DNA of 27,424 nt from a virus: IMG/VR virus record IMGVR_UViG_3300030109_006185, positions 1 to 27,424 of that record; one strand, given 5' to 3'. Shown piece by piece: positions 1 through 5,889 of the stretch (within the stretch, counting starts at the first letter, position 1; the number at the start of each line of letters is the position of its first letter). Position numbers and translations under genes: made by a program. The notes beneath the pieces were generated by a model. That model saw nothing but the letters and a program-made list of their open reading frames with translations, made no database searches and was not told the origin of the DNA.

Positions 1-224
1 AGCTGTCCATTTTCTATATATTGAAAATCAGCTACATATTTAATACCTTTAAATTTTTTACCTTCATAAGTAAAAGGTTCTAATAACTCATATGGTACTT
101 GCTCCTTTAAGTCTGAAATCAAACCAGACTTTTCTAAGATTTTTAATTCAGTTGCACGTCTTGATTCTTTTTTTGAATCGTAACCTAAAAACCGTTTAGC
201 ATTATATTTATTTTTAGAAAACAT
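1..224 (-). CDS. DUF1064 nuclease-like phage protein, 3' part beyond window edge
   Basis: The first 74 codons of a leftward gene that continues past base 1. It starts at ATG 224, three bases after the stop of the preceding gene, so it is probably translated by coupling; no clear Shine-Dalgarno is visible. The visible residues (MFSKNKYNAKR, then F/YDSKKE, a LEKSGLISDL helix, and YEGKKFKGIKYVADF) match the usual layout of small phage DUF1064 (PF06356) proteins. That family is thought to carry a PD-(D/E)XK-like nuclease core related to Holliday-junction resolvases. The Asp of VADF would be the first acidic ligand; the expected ExK pair would lie just outside the window, so catalytic competence cannot be judged. 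A recombination or replication role suits its place in the replication-gene operon. Family assignment fairly sure, function inferred. Confidence 0.75.
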   Translation of the reverse strand, partial: MFSKNKYNAKRFLGYDSKKESRRATELKILEKSGLISDLKEQVPYELLEPFTYEGKKFKGIKYVADFQYIENGQ

Positions 225-227
225 TAA

Positions 228-419
228 CTATTTATCTTGAATAGGAAACGCTAATAACTTACCAACTTCTATTTCCATTTTAATTTCAGAATCTACCAAT
301 TCAATTTTACCGCTAAAATAAGTTTTTCCCTGTTTACTAACATTTTCCCATAGTGCCACCTTTTTAGTGCCATTCCCATCATTAAAATATATATTCCATT
401 TAGGTCTTTTATTTTCCAT
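228..419 (-). CDS. small hypothetical phage protein, 63 aa
   Basis: Starts MENKRPKW, with a good AAAGGAG-type ribosome binding site about 9 bases upstream. Its start overlaps the last codons of the 402-residue repeat-protein gene by 11 bases, and its stop is 3 bases from the DUF1064 start, so all three are in one transcript. The protein is short, lysine-rich and predicted beta-rich (WNIYFNDGNG, TYFSGKIELVD, KMEIEVGKLLAF), looking like a small single-domain beta barrel or sheet. I do not recognise the family. Its leader (410-440) is almost the same as the leader of the upstream repeat protein (1607-1637), suggesting a copied translation-initiation segment. Confidence 0.75.
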   Translation of the reverse strand: MENKRPKWNIYFNDGNGTKKVALWENVSKQGKTYFSGKIELVDSEIKMEIEVGKLLAFPIQDK

Positions 420-1617
420 TTTTTTTATTCTCCTTTTTATCTCTTTTTATTTTTCTAGCTTTTTGCTTAACCGCTTCAAGCTTTACAGCCTCACTTGGAT
501 TGTCTATATACTGTATTGCACATCCATTTTGCTTAACCGCTTCAAGTTGCATTTGTTCACTTGGGTTATCTATATACTCTAATGCATAGCCACAGCTTTT
601 AACCGCTTCCAGTTGCATTTGTTGGCTTGGGTTTTTTATATTCCCTATTGAAAGACCCTTTTGTTTAACTGCTTCAAGTTGCATTTGTTCACTTGGGTTT
701 TTTATATACTTTAGTGAGTAACCATTTTGTTTAACCGCTTCAAGCTTTACAGCCTCACTACTTGGGTTATCTATATGCCTTATTGAGAGACCACAGCTTT
801 TAACCGCTTCCAGTTGCACAGCTTCGCTTGGATTGTCTATATACTTTATTGAAGAACCATTTTGTTTAACCGCTTCCAGTTGCATTTGTTCACTTGGGTT
901 TTTTATATACATTAGTGCAAATCCATGGCTTTTAACCGCTTCAAGCTTTAAAGCCTCGCTTGGATTTTTAATATAATGTATTGAGAGACCACAGCTTTTA
1001 ACCGCTTCAAGCTGAAATTCCTCACTTGGGTTTTTTATATACTGTATTGAGAGACCATTTTCTTTAACTGCTTCAAGCTGAACTTCCTCGTTTGGATTGT
1101 CTATATAATCTATTGAGAGACCTTTTTCTTTAACCGCTTCAAGCTGTACTGTCTCGCTTGGGTTTTTTATATACTCTAATGAATACCCACAGCTTTTAAC
1201 CGCTTCCAGTTGCATTTGTTGGCTTGGATTTTTTATGTGTTTTATTGAGAAACCACATTTTTTAACCGCTTCAAGCTTTACTGCTTCGGTTGGGTTATCT
1301 ATATACTGTATTAAATCTCCATATCTTTTAACCGCTTCAAGCTGTACTTCCTCGCTTGGATTGTCTATATACTTTATTGCAAACATATATCTTTTAACTG
1401 CTTCAAGCTGTACTGTCTCGCTTGGATTTTTTATGTGTTTTATTAAGTCTTCACCTTGTTTAACCGCTTCAAGCTTTACTGCTTCGGTTGGGTTATCTAT
1501 ATACTGTATTAATTCTGGATGTTTTTTAACCGCTTGAATCTGTAATTCCTCGCTTAGGTTATCTATACGCTTTATTAATTCTGGATTAATATTAACTACG
1601 TCATTATTATTTTCCAT
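409..1617 (-). CDS. solenoid protein of sixteen 22-residue repeats (DUF4116-like)
   Basis: 402 residues. I place the start at ATG 1617 (MENNNDVVNINPEL) because an AAAAGGAG site sits just upstream. A longer open frame exists to 1728, but its extra N-terminus lies over the separate 49-residue frame at 1634-1783. After a 19-residue lead the protein is 16 full copies plus one partial copy of a 22-residue unit, consensus NPSEAVQLEAVKQNGYSIKYI followed by D or K. LEAVK and NPS are nearly invariant, and one unit carries an extra Ser. The tail is a short basic Lys/Arg-rich stretch. The pattern resembles the half-repeat of DUF4116 and other alpha-helical solenoids: two short helices per unit, with variable residues at unit positions 13-16. 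No catalytic motif is visible. Likely a cytoplasmic protein-binding scaffold; a host-takeover or anti-defence role is only inference. Confidence 0.85.
   Translation of the reverse strand: MENNNDVVNINPELIKRIDNLSEELQIQAVKKHPELIQYIDNPTEAVKLEAVKQGEDLIKHIKNPSETVQLEAVKRYMFAIKYIDNPSEEVQLEAVKRYGDLIQYIDNPTEAVKLEAVKKCGFSIKHIKNPSQQMQLEAVKSCGYSLEYIKNPSETVQLEAVKEKGLSIDYIDNPNEEVQLEAVKENGLSIQYIKNPSEEFQLEAVKSCGLSIHYIKNPSEALKLEAVKSHGFALMYIKNPSEQMQLEAVKQNGSSIKYIDNPSEAVQLEAVKSCGLSIRHIDNPSSEAVKLEAVKQNGYSLKYIKNPSEQMQLEAVKQKGLSIGNIKNPSQQMQLEAVKSCGYALEYIDNPSEQMQLEAVKQNGCAIQYIDNPSEAVKLEAVKQKARKIKRDKKENKKNGK
502..1560 (-). repeat. 66-bp tandem coding repeats (x16, plus a partial copy)
   Basis: Sixteen consecutive 66-bp units (one of 69 bp) encode the 22-residue repeats; a partial unit continues to about 466. 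The DNA is far more alike than the protein needs: the LEAVK codons read CTTGAAGCGGTTAAA or a one- or two-base variant in nearly every unit. This points to recent expansion or ongoing gene conversion between units. Variation clusters in the codons for unit positions 13-16 and 22. Confidence 0.95.
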
Positions 1618-1633
1618 TTTATTATTCTCCTTT

Positions 1634-1783
1634 TTATTTTTTAATAATTGGTTTAAAGCCGTAATTAATAACCATTTCAGCATCGTTATAATCACGTAAT
1701 ACAGACTTAATTTCCTCGTTAATAACAATATTAACGGTATTAAGTGTATTTATATCGCTTGTTATAAGTTCTTCTAATTCCAT
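1634..1783 (-). CDS. small acidic hypothetical protein, 49 aa
   Basis: Frame MELEELITSDINTLNTVNIV... ending PIIKK. ATG 1783 lies five bases after the stop of the preceding beta-helix gene, and the stop at 1634 is followed directly by the ribosome binding site of the repeat protein, so it fills the gap exactly. There is no clear Shine-Dalgarno, so translation would rely on coupling. The residue pattern (amphipathic, EEIKSVLRDYNDAEMVINYGF) looks like a real helical protein rather than random sequence. Family not recognised. Confidence 0.55.
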   Translation of the reverse strand: MELEELITSDINTLNTVNIVINEEIKSVLRDYNDAEMVINYGFKPIIKK

Positions 1784-1788
1784 TTGTT

Positions 1789-2211
1789 TTAATAACAATC
1801 TATTGTTTTATGTTTAGTTTTATATTTGCCTATTTTAATACTGTCTGCCTTAATAGAAACCTCTGTATTCATGCTATATGTTTTAATCTTCTCTTTTACA
1901 CTAATTGCATATGCAGATATATTACGTGCATCAAGATTACGTGCTTTAATACAGCCTATTAAATCAATATTATGTGCTTTAACATCCCCCCATGAATTAA
2001 TCGTGCATGCATTAATATCATATGCATTAAGATTACACACACTAAGTTTTACAGCCTTAATATTTCCTTCAACATGCAAATCATATGGAAGCAGATCAGC
2101 ATCATCTATATCAAATTGGATATCTGAATTTACCGTTATAACATAAGTCTTTTTTCTTTTCCGTAGATTGTCTAAATCTTCTAAATTCTTAATATATTTT
2201 GTTTCTTTCAT
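1789..2211 (-). CDS. pentapeptide-like beta-helix protein, paralogue A (140 aa)
   Basis: Starts MKETKYIKNLEDLDNLRK. An N-terminal segment of about 45 residues (YIKNL-D-L-L then VNSDIQFDID) is followed, from about residue 48 to 125, by a five-residue periodicity of I/L/V-x-A/S-x-x steps (IKAVK, LNAYD, INACT, VKAHN, IKARN, LDARN, ISAYA), then a short basic tail. This is the pattern of a right-handed, pentapeptide-type beta-helix. It aligns along its length with the adjacent upstream gene at 2208-2663, so the two are tandem duplicates; their stop and start overlap in ATGA. No catalytic residues are visible. Known pentapeptide-repeat folds include DNA mimics that bind gyrase, but the acidic surface expected of a DNA mimic is not obvious here. 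Function unknown. Confidence 0.8.
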   Translation of the reverse strand: MKETKYIKNLEDLDNLRKRKKTYVITVNSDIQFDIDDADLLPYDLHVEGNIKAVKLSVCNLNAYDINACTINSWGDVKAHNIDLIGCIKARNLDARNISAYAISVKEKIKTYSMNTEVSIKADSIKIGKYKTKHKTIDCY

Positions 2212-2663
2212 TGTTCATCACCTTCTAAAAAATAAAAATAGGAAGCCGAGAGAGTCTTTTTATATTCATTTCCTATTTTTACATTATCAGCTCTGATACC
2301 ACCACTAGCGTCTATACTAGTTGCTATAATATCTTCTGCTATCACTTCTGAGGCTATTAAATTATATGCACGAATACGTTTTGCTTGAATTGAACTATAC
2401 AAATCTATAGTTTGTGCAGTTATCTCGTAACAATCAATTATTTTAAATGCTTCAATATTATGTGCTTCAATGTTCCACACTCTAATAGATTCTGCCTCTA
2501 AATTACCATTAACACGTAGATGAAATATCCAGTCTTTTGTTATAAAATCAACATAATCCATATCAAATTGAATGTCTGAATTAACATCTATAACGCCAGA
2601 GTGATTAGTCTTTTTAAGTTTATTTAAATCGTCTAAATTTTTAATATATATTTTTTCTTTCAT
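2208..2663 (-). CDS. pentapeptide-like beta-helix protein, paralogue B (151 aa)
   Basis: Starts MKEKIYIKNLDDLNKLKK, with an AAAAGGATAT ribosome binding site. It shares its N-terminal head (YIKNLDDL, DVNSDIQFDMD) with the neighbouring 140-residue gene. From about residue 50 it has the same five-residue beta-helix register (LEAES, IEAHN, IEAFK, ITAQT, IQAKR, LIASE, IIATS, IRADN). The C-terminus ends in a short aromatic, acidic tail (YFYFLEGDEQ) that the paralogue lacks. The last four bases overlap the start of paralogue A. The leader is very similar to that of the pentapeptide gene upstream (3061-3078), so the three solenoid genes seem to share a history. Function unknown. Confidence 0.8.
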   Translation of the reverse strand: MKEKIYIKNLDDLNKLKKTNHSGVIDVNSDIQFDMDYVDFITKDWIFHLRVNGNLEAESIRVWNIEAHNIEAFKIIDCYEITAQTIDLYSSIQAKRIRAYNLIASEVIAEDIIATSIDASGGIRADNVKIGNEYKKTLSASYFYFLEGDEQ

Positions 2664-2700
2664 TTTTATATCCTTTTCATATTTAATTCTTTTTTTTGTG

Positions 2701-3060
2701 CTAAATAAAATTTGACTTAATTGCTTCTATAGTTTTTTTTGTCAGTTTTATATATACATCTCTAATGTCAGCCTCGTTAAAATTAGCACCTTTAATATTA
2801 GCATTTATAAGATTAGCATGATAAAGATCAGCACCTCGAAGATCAGCACCTCTAAGATTAGCATCTAGAAGAATAGCCTGTTTAAGATCAGCATTTCGAA
2901 GATCAGCACCTCTAAGATTAGCATCTAGAAGATCAGCACCTCTAAGATCAGCATTATAAAAATTTATTTCTTGCTTAGGGTATTTTTCCCGATAAGCATT
3001 AAAAGCACTAACATCACTTCTAAGTAATTCTGTAAGTTCTACTTTGTCTAGATTTTTCAT
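2701..3060 (-). CDS. pentapeptide-repeat protein (119 aa)
   Basis: A 35-residue N-terminal head (LTELLRSDVSAFNAYREKYP) is followed from about residue 36 to 100 by about thirteen canonical A(D/N)LxG pentapeptides (ADLRGADLLDANLRGADL...), then a short helical C-terminus (KLTKKTIEAIKSNFI). The repeats should form a quadrilateral beta-helix of about three coils. The head is the one found on many bacterial pentapeptide proteins, and also on the second pentapeptide protein of this window at 18880-19188. The ribosome binding site AAAAGGATATTAAT precedes ATG 3060. Soluble, with no signal peptide. Some pentapeptide proteins (Qnr, MfpA) mimic DNA and bind gyrase; this one is shorter than those (about 180-220 aa), so such a role is not supported here. 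Confidence 0.9.
   Translation of the reverse strand: MKNLDKVELTELLRSDVSAFNAYREKYPKQEINFYNADLRGADLLDANLRGADLRNADLKQAILLDANLRGADLRGADLYHANLINANIKGANFNEADIRDVYIKLTKKTIEAIKSNFI
2836..2932 (-). repeat. 37-bp exact direct repeat inside the pentapeptide gene
   Basis: Bases 2836-2872 and 2896-2932 are identical and 60 bp apart, i.e. 20 codons or one full turn of the four-sided beta-helix. This is a recent internal duplication that added a coil in frame. Confidence 0.85.
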
Positions 3061-3103
3061 ATTAATATCCTTTTCATATTCATATATATTATATATAACA
3101 CGG

Positions 3104-3673
3104 TTATTTTAATAGAACAAATTTATTTTTTTCAGTTACTTTTTTAATATAATTTTTTTCAGCTTCCTTGGTAAAGGTTTCTTTTGCTTCTTTCATCAAA
3201 AACATGTGTGATTTTTGGGTACGTTTACGCAGTAAATTAATACCACCTTGAAACATAATAAATTTATCGACCACATCAATTTTAATAGGGTGTCCATCAT
3301 CCTTAATGCATGGTTGACCATTTAATTTACGTAGTAGAATATCAGTGTAGTAATTAACCCAGTCATTAATATATGTTTCTTTTTTTTGATTGTTTTCTGC
3401 CTTTTCTTTTAAAATTAAGGGTGTTAATAATTGGTTAATTTTAGGGAAAAAATGGCCACGTTCAACATTAGTTCTATGATGTGCAATTAATTCTTTTAAG
3501 GTATCTTTATCAACTCTATATCGTATTAAATAGTCTAGGTAGTCCAAAAAAACTATCTTATTTTCTAACGAAGTTATTGTTTTTTCGTAAGCTAAGAAAA
3601 GTTTAAGTAGTTCAGCAAATAAATTATGTTTTTTTGATTCATTAAATTTAATATTAATATTGTCTAAGCTCAT
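3104..3673 (-). CDS. probable helicase loader / replication protein (lambda P-like position)
   Basis: 189 residues, translated from ATG 3673, which overlaps the stop of the initiator gene (ATGA). Mostly helical, with the early motif LLKLFLAYEKTITSLENKIVFLDYLDYLI and a central RGHFFPKINQLL segment. The latter recalls the FP-containing segment of phage replication proteins that partner an O/DnaD-type initiator. There is no Walker A or B, so it is not a DnaC-type ATPase loader. Its place directly behind the initiator is the O-P order of lambdoid phages. No phage helicase is seen in the window, which fits loading of a host DnaB-type helicase. Role inferred mainly from position and shape. Confidence 0.5.
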   Translation of the reverse strand: MSLDNINIKFNESKKHNLFAELLKLFLAYEKTITSLENKIVFLDYLDYLIRYRVDKDTLKELIAHHRTNVERGHFFPKINQLLTPLILKEKAENNQKKETYINDWVNYYTDILLRKLNGQPCIKDDGHPIKIDVVDKFIMFQGGINLLRKRTQKSHMFLMKEAKETFTKEAEKNYIKKVTEKNKFVLLK

Positions 3674-4395
3674 GATGTTAGCTCCTTTAGTTCATTTAAT
3701 ATATTGTATTCATTTTTTTTGTTTTTATTTTTGAAACTATACACCCCTTCAAGTACTTTCTTAAAGTTTTCCTCTTTAATAAACCAGATAAATTTTATCT
3801 GAAAATCCTTAGTAAGAAACTTTGATTCAGTAGCGTTATCTATTGCTTGCTTTATATCGTCTAGCGAGTATTTTCTTTTAAGTAAAAACAAATAGTTTTC
3901 GTAGCGGAATAGGTTGCTAAGTGAAATAAGTTGTAGTTTCTTGCTATTGTTCCAGTAATTGATTATGTCGCTGTATATGTCTGCTTTGCTTTGTATTGGT
4001 TCTAGTTGTTGGCTTAATTTCGAGAGATGTTTGTTTAAGAACGAAGATGTTACCGTATTAGAGTTCGATTTTATCACGTTTTCGTCATTCTGACAACTAG
4101 CAAGCCTAGTCAAATTATTTAACCAGGCCTGGTTAAAATTTTTAACTAGGTGGTCAAAATTTTTAACTAGGACGGCTCTTTCTCTGCGTGAATTAAGGTA
4201 AAACTGGATATAGTCTTTTTCTTGCAATTCTTCCAAAATTTGTTTTTGTTGGTACTTTGTTAGCATAAATTTTTTTTCTAATTCAGAAACAGGCAAGATA
4301 AACGTTTCTTTTTTTCTACTCACAATATATGAGAGTATCACCCCTCCTAGAACGCTTAGTCTAGGAAGGATAGAAAAATCAATTAATAATTGCAT
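3670..4395 (-). CDS. replication initiator (replisome organiser, winged-helix type)
   Basis: 241 residues. An N-terminal winged helix-turn-helix (about residues 15-75: VILSYIVSRKKE, LPVSELEKKFMLTKYQQKQILEELQEKDYI) is followed by a linker at 76-130 and a C-terminal domain at about 135-225. The C-terminal domain has the DnaD/O-type ending (YSLDDIKQAIDNA, FIWFIKEENFKKVLEGVY). Such proteins bind origin repeats through the N-terminus and recruit the loader/helicase through the C-terminus. Three iterons lie inside this gene, exactly over the linker; two of them code for the repeated heptads LVKNFDH and LVKNFNQ (residues 76-89). This is the arrangement of lambda O and its origin. ATG 4395 shares one base with the ERF stop (TAATG). 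Confidence 0.7.
   Translation of the reverse strand: MQLLIDFSILPRLSVLGGVILSYIVSRKKETFILPVSELEKKFMLTKYQQKQILEELQEKDYIQFYLNSRRERAVLVKNFDHLVKNFNQAWLNNLTRLASCQNDENVIKSNSNTVTSSFLNKHLSKLSQQLEPIQSKADIYSDIINYWNNSKKLQLISLSNLFRYENYLFLLKRKYSLDDIKQAIDNATESKFLTKDFQIKFIWFIKEENFKKVLEGVYSFKNKNKKNEYNILNELKELTS
4105..4171. repeat. iteron array, putative replication origin
   Basis: Three copies of a near-palindromic unit run head to tail at 4105-4127, 4128-4150 and 4149-4171. Each has arms CCTRGTYAAA and TTTAACYAGG around a short A/T centre. Copies two and three are spaced 21 bp (two helical turns, seven codons). A fourth copy lies at 5781-5803 by the operon promoter. Position inside the linker part of the initiator gene suggests the initiator's own binding sites. 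Confidence 0.7.
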
Positions 4396-5159
4396 TATCT
4401 GAAATCCTGCTTAATATGATCGCTTAATACGTCAATTACTTTCTGGTACTCGTTATAGTAGCTAATTTCATCAAAGTTCTTCTTAAAATGTTCTTGTGTT
4501 ATTTCACTTAGTAAGGGCATTGTATTATTATGTAACGTGTTAATGGCTTCTATTTTCTGTAGCTTCATGGCATTAATAAGCTCGCTTGCTTCTTGTTTAG
4601 TCAAGTTGAGCAGAGAGCCTTTATTGAACATCGTCTTTAAAATATCAAACTGCTGAACGTTATTCGTTCCTTTAAAAAAAGGGTTTAAATATTTCATTTG
4701 CTTGTCTGTTATGGGTTCAGACGTTACTTTTGTTGTACCAACAGGAATATTATTAGGTAGTGCATCATTGCCTGAGTTATCCATGCTATCAGGGTCTTGA
4801 TTGTCATCAATAGCGAACAATCCACATAGTGCGTATTTTCGTGCGTAAGTCGAACTTGAACCAAAACACTGTGCAATGTCCATCCCCTTTTTATTAACGT
4901 CAACACCAGCATAAGCGGTATTAGTTATAGATACATCATCACAATATAATGTTGCGGTTGCTTTAATTACTGGTAAATCATTAATATTAGTTAAGTCATC
5001 ACTCAAAACTAATGCAAGGTTGTTAGCTTTAAGGAGTGGTTTTAATTGTTGTAATATAGTTTCAACTGACCTGTAATTAAATTTAGCAAAGGCGTTATGT
5101 TTGTCTTTTGTAGCTTTTAATTCTGTTTGAACGTTAATTAATTTTTCATATATATTCAT
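4395..5159 (-). CDS. erf: ERF-family single-strand annealing protein
   Basis: 254 residues. The N-terminal half (about 1-125) is a typical ERF core: MNIYEKLINVQTEL, FNYRSVETILQQLKPLL, then the family signature with GSSSTYARKYALCGLF near residues 100-116, followed by an acidic DDNQDPD segment. ERF proteins anneal complementary single strands in phage recombination, genome circularisation and break repair, acting as cytoplasmic rings. The C-terminal half (about 150-254) is helical and less conserved, as usual. Strong AAAAGGAGATATT ribosome binding site. It lies directly before the replication initiator, and a nuclease-like DUF1064 gene is in the same operon, making a compact replication/recombination set. 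Confidence 0.9.
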   Translation of the reverse strand: MNIYEKLINVQTELKATKDKHNAFAKFNYRSVETILQQLKPLLKANNLALVLSDDLTNINDLPVIKATATLYCDDVSITNTAYAGVDVNKKGMDIAQCFGSSSTYARKYALCGLFAIDDNQDPDSMDNSGNDALPNNIPVGTTKVTSEPITDKQMKYLNPFFKGTNNVQQFDILKTMFNKGSLLNLTKQEASELINAMKLQKIEAINTLHNNTMPLLSEITQEHFKKNFDEISYYNEYQKVIDVLSDHIKQDFR

Positions 5160-5178
5160 TTTAATATCTCCTTTTAAC

Positions 5179-5274
5179 TTAAATAAACAAAGCTCTGAAA
5201 CAAAGCAATGTTATAACAATGATGGTTAAGGCATAAATGTAATTACTTACAATGTTAATAGTTTTATTTCTCAT
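5179..5274 (-). CDS. 31-residue single-pass membrane peptide
   Basis: Frame MRNKTINIVSNYIYALTIIV... ending CFRALFI. ATG 5274 overlaps the end of the 61-residue gene by 11 bases and has a GAGGTG Shine-Dalgarno six bases upstream; the stop at 5179 is followed by the ERF ribosome binding site. One hydrophobic helix (about residues 12-30) follows a short polar, positively charged N-terminus, so N-in topology is expected. It sits in an early replication operon rather than a lysis module, so I do not call it a holin. Confidence 0.6.
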   Translation of the reverse strand: MRNKTINIVSNYIYALTIIVITLLCFRALFI

Positions 5275-5449
5275 TATTATCACCTCTAACAACGTCAATA
5301 AGCTCATCATAAGTATAACCTTCAATAATATACAAGTTAGTTAACTCTTGATTAGGTCTGTTTTTTCCTTTTACATATAAATCATAGTCTTCTTGTGTAA
5401 CGCTTTCCATGTCTATCATAAATTCTAAAAAATTAATATCCATATTCAT
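5264..5449 (-). CDS. small acidic protein, paralogue 2 (61 aa)
   Basis: Starts MNMDINFLEFMIDMESVTQ, with a strong AAAAGGAGATATT ribosome binding site. Acidic, with predicted helices and no catalytic motif. It matches the neighbouring 84-residue protein in two blocks: INFLEFMIDMESVTQEDYDLY against NLIDFLVSNDYITQWDADHY, and YTYDELIDVVRGD against KSIDELVDLIKAE. It seems a shortened tandem duplicate. Second gene of the leftward operon, so made early; function unknown. Confidence 0.8.
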   Translation of the reverse strand: MNMDINFLEFMIDMESVTQEDYDLYVKGKNRPNQELTNLYIIEGYTYDELIDVVRGDNNEK

Positions 5450-5462
5450 TTAATATCTCCTT

Positions 5463-5717
5463 TTATACGCCGTTAATCTCATCAATATTTGGAACATCTG
5501 TATCCTTTTCAGCTTTAATAAGATCAACAAGTTCATCAATCGATTTATCTTCAACATCAACAAAGTGCGTTAATACGCTATCAGCATCAGGGGAACCAAA
5601 AACAAGACGGCAAACATCGTCATAATGATCTGCATCCCACTGTGTTATATAATCGTTAGATACTAGAAAATCGATTAAGTTAAGATTACACCCTTTGGTT
5701 TTATTGTTCATATTCAT
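5463..5717 (-). CDS. small acidic protein, paralogue 1 (84 aa)
   Basis: First gene after the leftward promoter. Start ATG 5717 has an AAAGGAG site 9 bases upstream; a second in-frame ATG lies at 5711. Very acidic (many Asp/Glu, DEINGV C-terminus), helical, without membrane segments. It shares two blocks with the next gene (see the 61-residue paralogue). Being first from a strong early promoter, it is likely abundant early in infection. Small acidic early proteins are often inhibitors of host enzymes or defence systems, but nothing in the sequence proves that here. Confidence 0.8.
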   Translation of the reverse strand: MNMNNKTKGCNLNLIDFLVSNDYITQWDADHYDDVCRLVFGSPDADSVLTHFVDVEDKSIDELVDLIKAEKDTDVPNIDEINGV

Positions 5718-5750
5718 ATTATTTTGCTCCTTTCATATTAATATATATTT

Positions 5751-5779
5751 ATAATAAAAGGGTTTTTTTAGATTGTCAA
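5751..5779 (-). promoter_or_regulatory. leftward sigma70-type early promoter
   Basis: Read on the minus strand: TTGACA (5779-5774), a 17-bp spacer, then TATTAT (5756-5751). The -35 box is perfect and the -10 has five of six consensus bases. Transcription should start near 5744, about 27 bases before ATG 5717. Confidence 0.85.
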
Positions 5780-5780
5780 G

Positions 5781-5803
5781 CCTAGTTAAAAAATTTGACT
5801 AGA
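5781..5803. promoter_or_regulatory. operator-like palindrome, fourth iteron copy
   Basis: Arms CCTAGTTAAA and TTTGACTAGA with a 3-base centre form an imperfect palindrome matching the iterons at 4105-4171. It ends one base from the -35 box of the leftward promoter, and CAAGCCTAGT at its edge is identical to 4101-4110. A site for the initiator (or another phage regulator) that represses or activates the operon. Confidence 0.6.
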
Positions 5804-5889
5804 AAAAAAAGAGGTAAGTAGCACGGTAAAAAAAACATATTTTTATTTTGTAAAAATTTACTATTTATTTGCTTATTAAAAATAGTTAA

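Noticed and set aside
367-582. Plus-strand frame of 71 hydrophobic residues
   Set aside because: It lies antisense to the repeat-protein gene, and its FKLYSLTW-type repeats are the mirror of the 66-bp units; no ribosome binding site.
1235-1537. Plus-strand frame of 100 residues with LLTASSCT repeats
   Set aside because: Antisense shadow of the same tandem repeats.
1618-1728. N-terminal extension of the repeat protein (MLLTRKLSLYY...)
   Set aside because: It overlaps the better-placed 49-residue frame, while ATG 1617 has a strong ribosome binding site.
2701-3060. Qnr/MfpA-type gyrase-protecting DNA mimic
   Set aside because: Fold family shared, but the protein is much shorter, its coils carry many Arg residues, and the loops and dimer-forming C-terminus of those proteins are not evident.
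4346-4365. CCTAGA/TCTAGG inverted repeat in the initiator gene
   Set aside because: Only six bases per arm and inside conserved coding sequence; CCTAG is shared with the operators, but it is too short to call a site.
4724-4912. Second minus-strand frame inside erf
   Set aside because: The ERF frame carries the family signature through this stretch; this is an out-of-frame shadow.
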